DNA of 10,858 bases from an uncultured Limosilactobacillus sp. (GCA_944326735.1 CALVFC010000035.1:1-10858), one strand, 5' to 3'. Counted from the stretch's first letter, positions 1-6,037 are shown. Made by a program: numbers and translations. Notes: generated by a model not told the origin, from the sequence alone.

Positions 1-138
1 GGTTACCTGAACGGGATCAACCCATTCAACCAACCAGGGGTTGAAGCTTACAAGGTTAACATGTTTGGCCTGTTAGGAAAGCCGGGCTACGAAGAAGTCG
101 GCGACAAGCTGCGTAAGGAAATGGAAGAAAATAAGTAG
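1..138 (+). CDS. pgi: Glucose-6-phosphate isomerase, C-terminal end (partial)
   Basis: Reading frame 1 encodes the last 45 residues of a protein, ending in TAG at 136-138; the rest lies upstream of the window. The stretch [12 protein letters not shown] followed by [10 protein letters not shown] is the characteristic C-terminal signature of phosphoglucose isomerase, including the lysine of the VEAYK segment. The cytosolic enzyme interconverts fructose 6-phosphate and glucose 6-phosphate. The next gene, a fructokinase, begins only 14 bases later and is presumably co-transcribed. Pgi would therefore turn the fructokinase product into glucose 6-phosphate, the entry point of the phosphoketolase pathway. 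Only the C-terminus can be judged, so integrity of the active site cannot be assessed. Confidence 0.93.
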   Translation, partial: GYLNGINPFNQPGVEAYKVNMFGLLGKPGYEEVGDKLRKEMEENK

Positions 139-152
139 AGGAGATTGGGCTT

Positions 153-1031
153 ATGTTATTAGGTAGCATTGAAGCCGGCGGTACAAAGTTTGTCTGTGCC
201 GTTGGTAACATTAATTATCAAATTCAAGATTCTATTCATATTCCAACAACCACTCCTGAAGAAACGATTCAAAAGTGTATTGAATACTTTGATCAATTCA
301 AGGATGATCTGAGTGCAATTGCCATTGCTTCATTCGGGCCGATCGAAATTCGGCGGAGTTCGCCAAAGTATGGTTACATCACCAATACACCAAAGCCAGG
401 TTGGCAAGACACGGACTTTGTTGGTCCATTTAAGAAGCACTTTAATGTGCCAATTGCCTGGACGACTGACGTTAACGGGTCTGCTTATGGTGAATACGTA
501 TTATCAACATTATTCAACAAGCGGATCAACTCGCTGGTTTACTACACCATCGGTACTGGTGTGGGTGCGGGCTGCGTCATCAATGGTCACTTTGTTGGTG
601 AAATGGGGCACCCCGAAATGGGCCACATCCGTGTTAAGCGCCACCCTGACGACATGAACTTTAAGGGTATTTGTCCTTTCCATGGTGACTGCCTTGAAGG
701 ATTAGTATCCGGGCCAACCTTCGATGCTCGTTTGGGTAAGAAGGGGAAGGATGTTCCATTAACTGACCATGTTTGGGACATCATGGCTTATTACGTTGCC
801 CAAGCGGCATTGGATGCCACCCTGATGTTCCGTCCTGGACAGATTGTCTTCGGCGGCGGGGTTGTTAGCGAAGAATTCTTGAAGAAGGTTCGTCGCGAAT
901 TCAAGAAGCTGTTGAATGACTATGTTGAAGTTGGTGACCTTGATGAATACATCACCATGCCATTGGCTCAACACAATGGTTCAGCCACGATTGGTGACTT
1001 TGCCTTAGCATTAAAGGCTGCTACAAATTAA
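153..1031 (+). CDS. scrK: ROK-family fructokinase
   Basis: This 292-residue protein has the usual length for bacterial ROK fructokinases, which phosphorylate fructose to fructose 6-phosphate with ATP in the cytosol. The N-terminal phosphate-binding segment GSIEAGGTKF (residues 4-13), the presumed catalytic aspartate D106 in TTDVNGSA, and the second glycine-rich loop GTGVGAG (134-140) are all present. The ROK zinc site is visible as H153 and H158 in GHPEMGH and as the CPFHGDC cluster (C174, H177, C180). A GAGGAG ribosome binding site lies just upstream of the ATG. It sits 14 bases after pgi and 19 bases before a VOC gene, inside an operon that ends with mannitol dehydrogenase and a SemiSWEET. 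The fructokinase assignment rests on family resemblance plus this fructose context. Other hexoses such as mannose may also be used, as is common in the family. Confidence 0.9.
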   Translation: MLLGSIEAGGTKFVCAVGNINYQIQDSIHIPTTTPEETIQKCIEYFDQFKDDLSAIAIASFGPIEIRRSSPKYGYITNTPKPGWQDTDFVGPFKKHFNVPIAWTTDVNGSAYGEYVLSTLFNKRINSLVYYTIGTGVGAGCVINGHFVGEMGHPEMGHIRVKRHPDDMNFKGICPFHGDCLEGLVSGPTFDARLGKKGKDVPLTDHVWDIMAYYVAQAALDATLMFRPGQIVFGGGVVSEEFLKKVRREFKKLLNDYVEVGDLDEYITMPLAQHNGSATIGDFALALKAATN

Positions 1032-1050
1032 TTATTGGAGATGAAAGAGA

Positions 1051-1461
1051 ATGGCATTTAACAAGAGTTTAGCTGGTTACTATGATGATTTGGCTCACGT
1101 GGGTATTCCAGCAGAAGATTTAAAGAAGACCGTTGCCTTTTGGGAAGGCTTAGGCTTTAAGGAACAAGGTCGTTTTGATACTGATGACCAAGGACACCAA
1201 GTTGCCTTCATGAAGGCTGGTCACTTGATGCTTGAAATTTGGGACAGTGATGGTGCCGTTAAGAAGACTGGTGCGATCAACCATATTTCATTGAATGTTG
1301 AAGATGCTGATGGTGCCTTTAAGGCAGCCAAGGAAGAGGGCTACAACGTCAAAGAAGACGAAGTTCAACACCTTGACTACTGGAAGCACGGGATCAAGTT
1401 CTTTAACATCTTGGGCCCTAATAACGAAACAATTGAATTCTGCGAAGTTGTTAAAGGCTAA
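1051..1461 (+). CDS. VOC-family (glyoxalase/dioxygenase fold) protein
   Basis: This 136-residue protein consists of two VOC half-modules (beta-alpha-beta-beta-beta), around residues 11-63 and 74-132. The four canonical metal-ligand positions can be picked out: H16 in LAHVGIP, E62 in MLEIW, H78 in NHISL and E129 in TIEFCE. It is therefore probably an intact metal-binding glyoxalase-I-like protein and not a degenerate member. The nearest well-known activity would be lactoylglutathione lyase or methylglyoxal detoxification, but VOC proteins are too diverse to fix a substrate from sequence. It sits between fructokinase and mannitol dehydrogenase with 19-base and 56-base gaps, so a role in sugar-derived aldehyde or ketone chemistry is a reasonable inference. 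The ATG at 1051 follows a GGAG/AAAGAG purine stretch. The earlier ATG at 1041 is in another frame and stops quickly. Confidence 0.8.
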   Translation: MAFNKSLAGYYDDLAHVGIPAEDLKKTVAFWEGLGFKEQGRFDTDDQGHQVAFMKAGHLMLEIWDSDGAVKKTGAINHISLNVEDADGAFKAAKEEGYNVKEDEVQHLDYWKHGIKFFNILGPNNETIEFCEVVKG

Positions 1462-1517
1462 TGATTGTTGACCGACCTGTAATTAGGCAGGCAGATTAAA
1501 TTAGGAGGAATTTATTT

Positions 1518-2537
1518 ATGCAAGCTTTAGTAATGACTGGAAAGAAACAACTTGAAATCGATGACAACTACAAAAAGCCAGAACCAAAACCAAATGAAGT
1601 TTTGGTCCACACTGCTTGGGCTGGTATTTGTGGGACTGATAAGGCCCTATACAATGGTTTGCCAGGTTCTGCTGATGCGGTTCCACCAATTGTATTAGGT
1701 CACGAAAACTCTGGTGTGATCGCTGCAGTTGGTTCCGACGTTGAAGACTTCAAGGTTGGTGACCGGGTCAGCGTTGACCCTAACATTTACTGCCACAAGT
1801 GCTACTACTGCCGGACTTCCCGTCCAGAACTGTGTGAACACTTGGATGCCGTTGGTGTTACCCGTGACGGTGGTTTCGAAGATTACTTCACAGCTCCAGA
1901 AGAAGTTGTTTACCATGTTCCAGACAACGTTTCTTTGGAAGCCGCTGCTGTGATTGAACCAATCTCTTGTGCAATGCACGCCGTTGATCTTTTGACCACC
2001 CACCCATACCAAAACGCCTTGGTTATTGGTGATGGTTTCGAAGGCCAATTGATTTGCCAAATCTTGAAGGCTCGCGGTGTTCGTGAAGTTACCCTTGCCG
2101 GGACTTCTGATGACAAGCTGGCTAGTAACCGTAAGCACTTTGGCTTCAAGACGATTAACAATATGACTAATCCTGAAGACGTTAAGGACGATTCTTACGA
2201 CATTGTTGTTGAAGCTGTTGGTTTGCCAAAGACTCAAGAACAAGCCGTTGAAGCTGCTCGTCGTGGTGGTCAAGTTCTGATGTTCGGTGTTGGTAACCCT
2301 GACTCAACATTTAAGGTTAATACTTACAAGGTTTACCAAAAGCAATTAACCATTCAAGGAACCTTCATCAACCCTTACACCTTTGAAGATTCCATCGCCT
2401 TATTACAATCCGGCGATGTTGATCCACTGCCATTAATTTCCAACGTATTGGACTTTGCCCACGTTGAAGACTTTGTTTCTGGCAAACTTGGTGGCATTTC
2501 CAAGGCTATTGTTAAGGTTGCCGGCGAAGAAGCTTAA
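1518..2537 (+). CDS. mdh: Zinc-dependent mannitol 2-dehydrogenase
   Basis: This 339-residue medium-chain dehydrogenase closely resembles the Leuconostoc/Lactobacillus mannitol 2-dehydrogenases as I remember them, with the shared blocks HTAWAGICGTDKALY, VLGHENSGV, SRPELCEHLDAVGVT, INPYTFEDSIALL and a GEEA C-terminus. It reduces fructose to mannitol with NAD(P)H in the cytosol, so fructose acts as an electron sink. Catalytic zinc ligands are C38, H62, E63 and probably E147. The structural zinc site is C92, C95, C98 and C106. The nucleotide-binding turn is GDGFEGQL (171-178). The end of the second Rossmann strand (VTLAGTSDD, about 192-199) has no acidic residue directly at the usual NAD-selective position, so use of NADPH as well as NADH is possible. 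The RBS AGGAGG at 1503-1508 lies 9 bases before the ATG. It follows pgi and fructokinase in the operon. Confidence 0.92.
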   Translation: MQALVMTGKKQLEIDDNYKKPEPKPNEVLVHTAWAGICGTDKALYNGLPGSADAVPPIVLGHENSGVIAAVGSDVEDFKVGDRVSVDPNIYCHKCYYCRTSRPELCEHLDAVGVTRDGGFEDYFTAPEEVVYHVPDNVSLEAAAVIEPISCAMHAVDLLTTHPYQNALVIGDGFEGQLICQILKARGVREVTLAGTSDDKLASNRKHFGFKTINNMTNPEDVKDDSYDIVVEAVGLPKTQEQAVEAARRGGQVLMFGVGNPDSTFKVNTYKVYQKQLTIQGTFINPYTFEDSIALLQSGDVDPLPLISNVLDFAHVEDFVSGKLGGISKAIVKVAGEEA

Positions 2538-2573
2538 TTTAAACACTACACGGATAAGAGAGGAACGAATCAA

Positions 2574-2840
2574 ATGAATGAATCAAAGTTTATTTCCTGG
2601 TTAGGACGGATTGCATCAATCATTGCTATTCTGATGTACGTTTCATACATTGCCCAGATTATTAATAACCTGCACGGCGATTATGGTGCACCACTACAAC
2701 CATTTGTTGCCGGTGTAAACTGCTCACTTTGGAGTATCTATGCCTACTTTAAGAAGGATCGGGATTGGCCAGTCTTCTGGGCTAACTTCCCCGGGGTATT
2801 CTTTAGTTTTGCAACCTTCTTAACCTGCTTCCCTTGGTAG
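2574..2840 (+). CDS. SemiSWEET-family sugar transporter
   Basis: This 88-residue, very hydrophobic protein has three predicted transmembrane helices (about 8-30, 41-59 and 64-86). That is the size and topology of a bacterial SemiSWEET, which dimerises to form a sugar facilitator. Typical blocks of the lactic acid bacterial members are visible: MYVSY then QI at the end of helix 1, LQPFVAGVNCSLW in helix 2 with the substrate-region asparagine N49 and tryptophan W53, and FKKDRDWP before helix 3 with NFPG at its start. The classic PQ motif of helix 1 reads AQ here (A27-Q28), so the hinge proline is missing. A GAGAGGA ribosome binding site (2558-2564) lies 9 bases before the ATG. It is the last gene of the fructose operon, 36 bases after mannitol dehydrogenase, so fructose, mannitol or a related sugar is the obvious candidate substrate. 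This is inference from context only. Confidence 0.83.
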   Translation: MNESKFISWLGRIASIIAILMYVSYIAQIINNLHGDYGAPLQPFVAGVNCSLWSIYAYFKKDRDWPVFWANFPGVFFSFATFLTCFPW

Positions 2841-2878
2841 TGATTAAGTTAACCGCACTTCACAATTAGATAACTAAC

Positions 2879-2921
2879 AGCAATCAATGACTGTCACGGA
2901 CGGTTATTGGTTGCTTTTTTC
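2879..2921 (+). terminator. Intrinsic terminator of the fructose operon
   Basis: A long hairpin pairs 2879-2893 with 2901-2915 (outer arm AGCAATCAAT with ATTGGTTGCT, allowing a few G-U pairs) around a 7-base loop. It is followed directly by a T-run to 2920. It lies 38 bases after the SemiSWEET stop and separates the fructose operon from the polyphosphate kinase gene. Confidence 0.88.
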
Positions 2922-2953
2922 TTCATGCATCAGCCACGGTTCACGATTAAGGG

Positions 2954-2959
2954 TATAAT
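2954..2959 (+). promoter_or_regulatory. -10 box of the ppk2 promoter
   Basis: A perfect TATAAT lies 33 bases before the ppk2 start, just after the upstream terminator. At 16-18 bases upstream I see no good -35 hexamer (the 17-base position reads CAGCCA). The promoter may be weak or may depend on an activator. Confidence 0.55.
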
Positions 2960-2992
2960 ACAGGGAATGTTTGCATTGAGAGGTTAATGACA

Positions 2993-3865
2993 ATGAAAGA
3001 TGATTACAAATATACTAGTGACAACTTTAAGATTGATGAAGCACCAACCTTTGTGAAGAGTAGTGCTGACGATCTTGATAATATTAAGCTCCAGATTGAG
3101 GATAACTTGCGCCGGATTCGGCGGGCCCAAAAGAAGATGTATGCCCGTCGCAAGTACGGTGTCTTGGTAGTGTTCCAGGCACTGGATGCGGCCGGAAAAG
3201 ACAGTATGATTGCCCACATTTTCTCCGGCGTTAACCCGGTCGGCTTCAAGGTTGCTAACTTCAAGCAACCAACTAGTAATGAATTACGGCACGACTTTCT
3301 GTGGCGGATTAATAAGCAGTTGCCATCGCGTGGTGAAATCGGGGTCTTCAACCGCTCTTACTACGAAGATGTCCTTGTGTCCCGCGTTCACCCAGAGATT
3401 ATCTTAAATGCGAACTTGCCTGGCGTGGAAACTCTAGATGATGTGAATAAGCATTTCTGGGATAATCGTTACCAGGATATTTGTGATTATGAAAAGTACC
3501 TTTCCCGTAACGGCTTCGTGATTTTGAAGTTCTTCCTGCATATGTCTAAGGCTGAACAGAAGAACCGTTTCTTGCGGCGGATCAACATTCCAAAGAAAAA
3601 TTGGAAGTTCTCAGCGGCCGATATTCGGGAACGACAATACTGGGACAAGTACCAGTCTGTGTACGAAAAGGCCATTAATAAGACGGCTACCAAGCAAAAC
3701 CCGTGGTACGTTATTCCGGCTGATGACAAGTGGTACTCCCGCCTGATTGTCTCTGATATCCTGACAAAACGGATTGAAGAATTGCCACTGGCTTACCCTG
3801 AACTACCCGCTGACAAACGGGCTGAACTAGCTCAGGCTAAACAAGAATTGGAAAACGAAAAGTAA
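2993..3865 (+). CDS. ppk2: PPK2-family polyphosphate kinase / polyphosphate:nucleotide phosphotransferase
   Basis: PPK2 enzymes move phosphate between polyphosphate and nucleotides (ADP or GDP to ATP or GTP, or AMP to ADP) in the cytosol. Numbered from the start at 2993 (290 residues), the Walker A segment is FQALDAAGKDS (61-71, with D65 and K69). The Walker B and arginine segment is GVFNRSYYEDVL (117-128, with R121), and the basic lid region lies around 189-206 (NRFLRRINIPKKNWKF). The length matches single-domain PPK2 proteins. An in-frame ATG also exists at 2987. The AGAGG ribosome binding site at 2979-2983 leaves only 3 bases to 2987 but 9 to 2993, so I prefer 2993. The gene is monocistronic between two terminators. 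Which nucleotide is used (class I, II or III) cannot be decided by eye. Confidence 0.88.
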   Translation: MKDDYKYTSDNFKIDEAPTFVKSSADDLDNIKLQIEDNLRRIRRAQKKMYARRKYGVLVVFQALDAAGKDSMIAHIFSGVNPVGFKVANFKQPTSNELRHDFLWRINKQLPSRGEIGVFNRSYYEDVLVSRVHPEIILNANLPGVETLDDVNKHFWDNRYQDICDYEKYLSRNGFVILKFFLHMSKAEQKNRFLRRINIPKKNWKFSAADIRERQYWDKYQSVYEKAINKTATKQNPWYVIPADDKWYSRLIVSDILTKRIEELPLAYPELPADKRAELAQAKQELENEK

Positions 3866-3868
3866 TAC

Positions 3869-3910
3869 AAAGACCACTCTGACTGGCAATTGCCAATCAA
3901 AGTGGTCTTT
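3869..3910. terminator. Bidirectional terminator between ppk2 and the GNAT gene
   Basis: A near-perfect 42-base inverted repeat lies between the two convergent genes. AAAGACCACT (3869-3878) pairs with AGTGGTCTTT (3901-3910), and the inside TGACTGGCAATTGCCAATCA is almost palindromic too. A C/A mismatch (3879/3900) separates the two parts. A-rich flanks on one side and T-rich flanks on the other let it serve both strands: it lies 3 bases past the ppk2 stop and 5 bases past the end of the GNAT gene. Confidence 0.82.
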
Positions 3911-3915
3911 ATGTA

Positions 3916-4518
3916 TTATTTGATATTGTACTTTTCAGCAACCAAGTCGCGCACTTCATTAAAGTTTTTGACCGGCGCGGGCTTGGCAGGATGGTCACCG
4001 AGCATCTTTTCCATCCAAATCATGTCATACCAGTGACCAAACTTATAACCACAGTCATGAAATTTACCCACGAGCTGGTAGCCGAGGTGGTGGTGGAAAT
4101 CGGCACTGTTAGTGTTTAGGTGTGGGTCATCAGGGGACTTCGGGTAACCAATGCATGCGTTGAGGTTCAGAATCCCCATCACCCGACTGATATCTTCAAT
4201 GGCCTGGTACAAGCGTCCCCCAATACCGCCATGCCGGTCAGCGGGGTCCACGTAGATCGAAGTTTCGGCTGCCCAATCATAGGCATCACGACCAACAAAG
4301 GGACTCAAATAGGCATATCCGACGACCAGGTGATTGCGTTCGGCGACAATGTAGGGATATTTCTTTTGAATAGTGGCCATTCGTTGTTGAAATTCCTGTA
4401 CTGATGGGACGGTGCATTCAAATGTGATCACGGTATCCTTGATATAGGGAGTATAGATTTCTAATAATCGTGGTGCATCTGCTGGAGTGGCAACACGAAG
4501 CGTTATTTGTTCGTTCAT
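3916..4518 (-). CDS. GNAT-family N-acetyltransferase (phosphinothricin acetyltransferase-like)
   Basis: This 200-residue protein resembles the phosphinothricin acetyltransferase / L-amino acid N-acetyltransferase branch of GNAT, which transfers acetyl from acetyl-CoA to an amino group. It opens with a typical ITLRVATPADAPRLLEIY first strand and helix. The family's TFE motif appears at 32-34, and the acetyl-CoA pyrophosphate loop is VDPADRHGGIGGRLY (90-104), matching R-x-x-G-x-G at R95, G98 and G100. The C-terminal core contains LGYQLVGKFHDCGYKFGHWYDMIWMEK (145-171), also typical of this branch. About 30 residues after that, rich in Pro, Lys and Glu, are an extension beyond the core. A GGAAGG ribosome binding site lies 6 bases before the ATG. 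The natural substrate is unknown; methionine sulfoximine-like or ordinary amino acids are possible. It lies downstream of nth on the same strand, 159 bases away. Confidence 0.85.
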   Translation of the reverse strand: MNEQITLRVATPADAPRLLEIYTPYIKDTVITFECTVPSVQEFQQRMATIQKKYPYIVAERNHLVVGYAYLSPFVGRDAYDWAAETSIYVDPADRHGGIGGRLYQAIEDISRVMGILNLNACIGYPKSPDDPHLNTNSADFHHHLGYQLVGKFHDCGYKFGHWYDMIWMEKMLGDHPAKPAPVKNFNEVRDLVAEKYNIK

Positions 4519-4608
4519 GGCAGACCTTCCTTATTCAACCTAATGCTATGTATGATGGCACAAATCATGGTTAGATAACAGCTTTATTGGCTGATTGGTG
4601 GAAAAGTT

Positions 4609-4648
4609 AACCAGGGATGGGTTCTTAGTAATTAAAATTATCCTGGTT
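4609..4648 (-). terminator. Weak inverted repeat after nth, possible terminator
   Basis: In the gap between nth and the GNAT gene, AACCAGGGAT and ATCCTGGTT can pair (about 9 bp with one bulged base) around a loop of about 21 bases. On the minus strand it is followed by TTAACTTTT. The large loop and interrupted T-tract make this a weak terminator at best. The rest of the 159-base gap (4519-4677) shows no convincing minus-strand promoter. Confidence 0.3.
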
Positions 4649-4677
4649 GGCGGTTTGAGGTTAATGATCTGAAGAAC

Positions 4678-5334
4678 TTACTGATGATCAGGAGACTGGG
4701 TGATGCTTTGACCATACTGGCACACCTTTAATAAGGGACAACCCGCACACTGGGGGTGACGAGCTGTGCATTGATAACGACCCCAGAAGATCATACTGTG
4801 GTGGGCATCGAGCCAGTGTTCTTTCGGCACCGCCCTCATTAACCGCTTTTCAACCTGCAGGCGGCTAGCATTAGGAGCCACCATCGCCAGACGGTGAGCC
4901 ACACGGTTGACATGGGTATCGACTGGGAAGGCGGGGATATTAAAGCATTCCGCCAATACGACGTCCGCAACCTTACGGCCCACTCCAGAGAGACTGGTAA
5001 GCTCCTTTAACGTATGTGGAACCTCGCTATTAAATCGGGTGACAAGTTCACGGGAGCAATTGACGAGGAACTTAGCTTTGTTGTGGTATAAACCAAGCCG
5101 TTGGATGAAAGGCTCAACATCTTGCGGCTCAACGGCAGCTAATGATTGGGGAGTCGGAAAATGAGCGAAGAGTGCCGGCGTAACTTGGTTCACGGACTGG
5201 TCAGTCGACTGGGCGCTAAGAATGGTCGCCAGCAGGAAATGAAAGGTGGTATCGCCGTTAAGGGTCGTAGAAGCTTCCGGAAATTGATGGAGCATCACCT
5301 TGATGGCGGCCAACGTTTCTTGATCATTTAACAA
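4678..5334 (-). CDS. nth: Endonuclease III (DNA glycosylase/AP lyase), TTG start
   Basis: Endonuclease III removes oxidised pyrimidines from DNA and cleaves at the abasic site in base excision repair. The helix-hairpin-helix segment LTSLSGVGRKVADVVL carries the catalytic lysine in GVGRK. The catalytic aspartate is in FPVDTHVNRVAHR, and the C-terminal [4Fe-4S] cluster has the exact spacing C-x6-C-x2-C-x5-C (QCTARHPQCAGCPLLKVC). The open frame extends to a TTG at 5353-5355, but a strong GGAGG (5342-5346) lies inside that extension. It sits 7 bases before another TTG at 5332-5334, so the protein most likely starts MLNDQETL and has 218 residues. That is the normal size for bacterial Nth; E. coli Nth is 211 residues. 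The short tail after the cluster (QYGQSITQSPDHQ) is unremarkable. Confidence 0.92.
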   Translation of the reverse strand: MLNDQETLAAIKVMLHQFPEASTTLNGDTTFHFLLATILSAQSTDQSVNQVTPALFAHFPTPQSLAAVEPQDVEPFIQRLGLYHNKAKFLVNCSRELVTRFNSEVPHTLKELTSLSGVGRKVADVVLAECFNIPAFPVDTHVNRVAHRLAMVAPNASRLQVEKRLMRAVPKEHWLDAHHSMIFWGRYQCTARHPQCAGCPLLKVCQYGQSITQSPDHQ

Positions 5335-5341
5335 TTGAATT

Positions 5342-5346
5342 CCTCC
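5342..5346 (-). promoter_or_regulatory. nth: Ribosome binding site deciding the nth TTG start
   Basis: GGAGG on the minus strand, followed by AATTCAA (7 bases) and TTG. No ATG lies near it in the nth frame, so TTG at 5332-5334 is the best-supported initiation codon. Confidence 0.75.
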
Positions 5347-5387
5347 AATCAACAAAAGCTTAGCAAATGATGATTATTTTATATGCT

Positions 5388-5393
5388 ATTATA
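5388..5393 (-). promoter_or_regulatory. Possible -10 box for nth
   Basis: TATAAT on the minus strand, 53 bases before the nth start codon. The -35 region at 16-18 bases upstream is AT-rich without a TTGACA-like match, so this is only a candidate. Confidence 0.4.
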
Positions 5394-5447
5394 ACGCTAT
5401 TTTAAAGATGATAAATTGACGAAATACCTTTAAACCCCTTAAAACGC

Positions 5448-5475
5448 TTGATTTTTATAATTATAGGTGTATAAT
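5448..5475 (+). promoter_or_regulatory. Sigma-A promoter for the putative RNA
   Basis: TTGATT (5448-5453), a 16-base spacer, and a perfect TATAAT (5470-5475). The expected transcription start is near 5482. No ribosome binding site with a sustained open frame follows, so the transcript looks non-coding. It points away from nth and toward the 5798-5826 terminator. Confidence 0.65.
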
Positions 5476-5481
5476 TATACA

Positions 5482-5826
5482 TGAACGGACGGGGTGATAT
5501 TTATCATCCTATTATTAGCTATCATCTAAGATAAGCGTTAACACACAGAAATTGACCAAAATAAAAACTCATACCGAAATCATTCGCCGGTCGATACCCC
5601 AATGTAGTTAGAAGAATACCATGTCTCCTCCCCATGATTGTGGTAAAAACTTACGGCAATGAATCTGCTGTGGTTACATACTATCTAACGCTTACCCCCT
5701 AATGGTAGCTATGGTCGATAGTTCATTGCCACTAACAACATTCATCGGTGTTTGATGACGGTATGAGTTCACAGTTAGTTAGATAACTGTTGCGATAGAG
5801 GCTGGGATTAATTCCCAGTCTCTTTT
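5482..5826 (+). ncRNA. Putative structured RNA of unrecognised family (about 345 nt)
   Basis: This stretch has a good promoter at its 5' edge and an intrinsic terminator at its 3' edge. It lacks any open frame with a ribosome binding site of reasonable length. It contains many perfect complementary segments. There is a 5' hairpin at 5491-5510. An 11-bp helix pairs 5566-5576 with 5759-5769 and is extended after a 2x2 AA/GA internal loop by 5579-5582 with 5753-5756. A further helix pairs 5655-5662 with 5723-5730 and continues as 5680-5684 with 5717-5721. TACC (5693-5696) pairs with GGTA (5704-5707). A 7-bp hairpin lies at 5771-5790, followed by the terminator. A 9-bp match of 5532-5540 with 5686-5694 crosses these helices and would form a pseudoknot or an alternative fold. 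I do not see the hallmark sequences of RNase P, tmRNA, SRP RNA or a T-box. It could be an independent small RNA or a long terminated leader of the amino acid operon downstream. Confidence 0.5.
5798..5826 (+). terminator. Intrinsic terminator of the putative RNA
   Basis: GAGGCTGGGA (5798-5807) pairs with TCCCAGTCTC (5813-5822), a 10-bp GC-rich stem with one G-U pair and a 5-base loop, followed by TTTT. This GAGGCTGGGA-type hairpin resembles terminators I know from many lactic acid bacteria. No protein gene lies upstream on this strand within 1.9 kb, so it must terminate something else, most simply the transcript from 5482. Confidence 0.8.
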
Positions 5827-5961
5827 CGTTTTAAATGACTTTACAGTCATTCGTCCTCTATTGTTATCTTCTTAATGAGAATGTGCAAATATTAATGCCC
5901 CATTAACAATAATTTAATAGCTTAAAGCCGCCTCCTAAACCGTTTTCAGCATAATATAACC
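5827..5961. other. Gene-free AT-rich spacer with two small palindromes
   Basis: Between the RNA terminator and the permease promoter I find no gene. AATGACT/AGTCATT (5834-5840 with 5845-5851, 4-base loop) and TTAATG/CATTAA (5892-5897 with 5901-5906, CCC loop) are inverted repeats without T-runs. They could be regulator binding sites or fortuitous. ATTGTTA (5860-5866) is complementary to TAACAAT (5904-5910). Confidence 0.35.
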
Positions 5962-5990
5962 TTGACGATTTAATTAGTGCTTGTTACAAT
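5962..5990 (+). promoter_or_regulatory. Strong promoter of the permease-epimerase operon
   Basis: TTGACG (5962-5967), exactly 17 bases of spacer, and TACAAT (5985-5990) with an extended -10 TG at 5982-5983. It lies 47 bases before the permease ATG. It gives the operon its own start, independent of read-through from the RNA promoter upstream. Confidence 0.75.
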
Positions 5991-6037
5991 AAATTAAAAT
6001 TTTCTAATATAATTCTAACAAAAAGGAGGAAGGGTAT

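Noticed and set aside
1467..1500. Possible internal promoter (TTGACC) and a CCTG/CAGG mini-stem between the VOC and mannitol dehydrogenase genes
   Set aside because: No acceptable -10 hexamer at 16-18 bases and only a 4-bp stem; not enough to call either a promoter or a hairpin.
1695..2273. 192-residue open frame on the minus strand opposite the mannitol dehydrogenase gene
   Set aside because: It lies wholly within a strongly supported gene, resembles no family I know and has no promoter of its own; it reflects the GC/codon pattern of the sense gene.
5481..5534. Mini open frame of 17 codons (begins MNGRGDIYH) at the start of the putative RNA
   Set aside because: The ATG lies at the expected transcription start, so there is no room for a ribosome binding site, and the frame overlaps the 5' hairpin; probably chance.
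5482..5826. Known RNA classes (T-box leader, tmRNA, RNase P RNA, SRP RNA) considered for the structured region
   Set aside because: No AGGGTGGnACCGCG-type T-box sequence, no tRNA-like end or CCA, no GAGGAAAGTCC of RNase P, and far too long for bacterial small SRP RNA. A short ACAGAA match alone is not evidence. Rfam could still show a family I did not recall.
5779..5850. 23-codon minus-strand frame (begins MTVKSFKTK) with an AGAGGA before the ATG
   Set aside because: It is very short and reads straight through the terminator hairpin at 5798-5822, and no minus-strand promoter could be placed with confidence.
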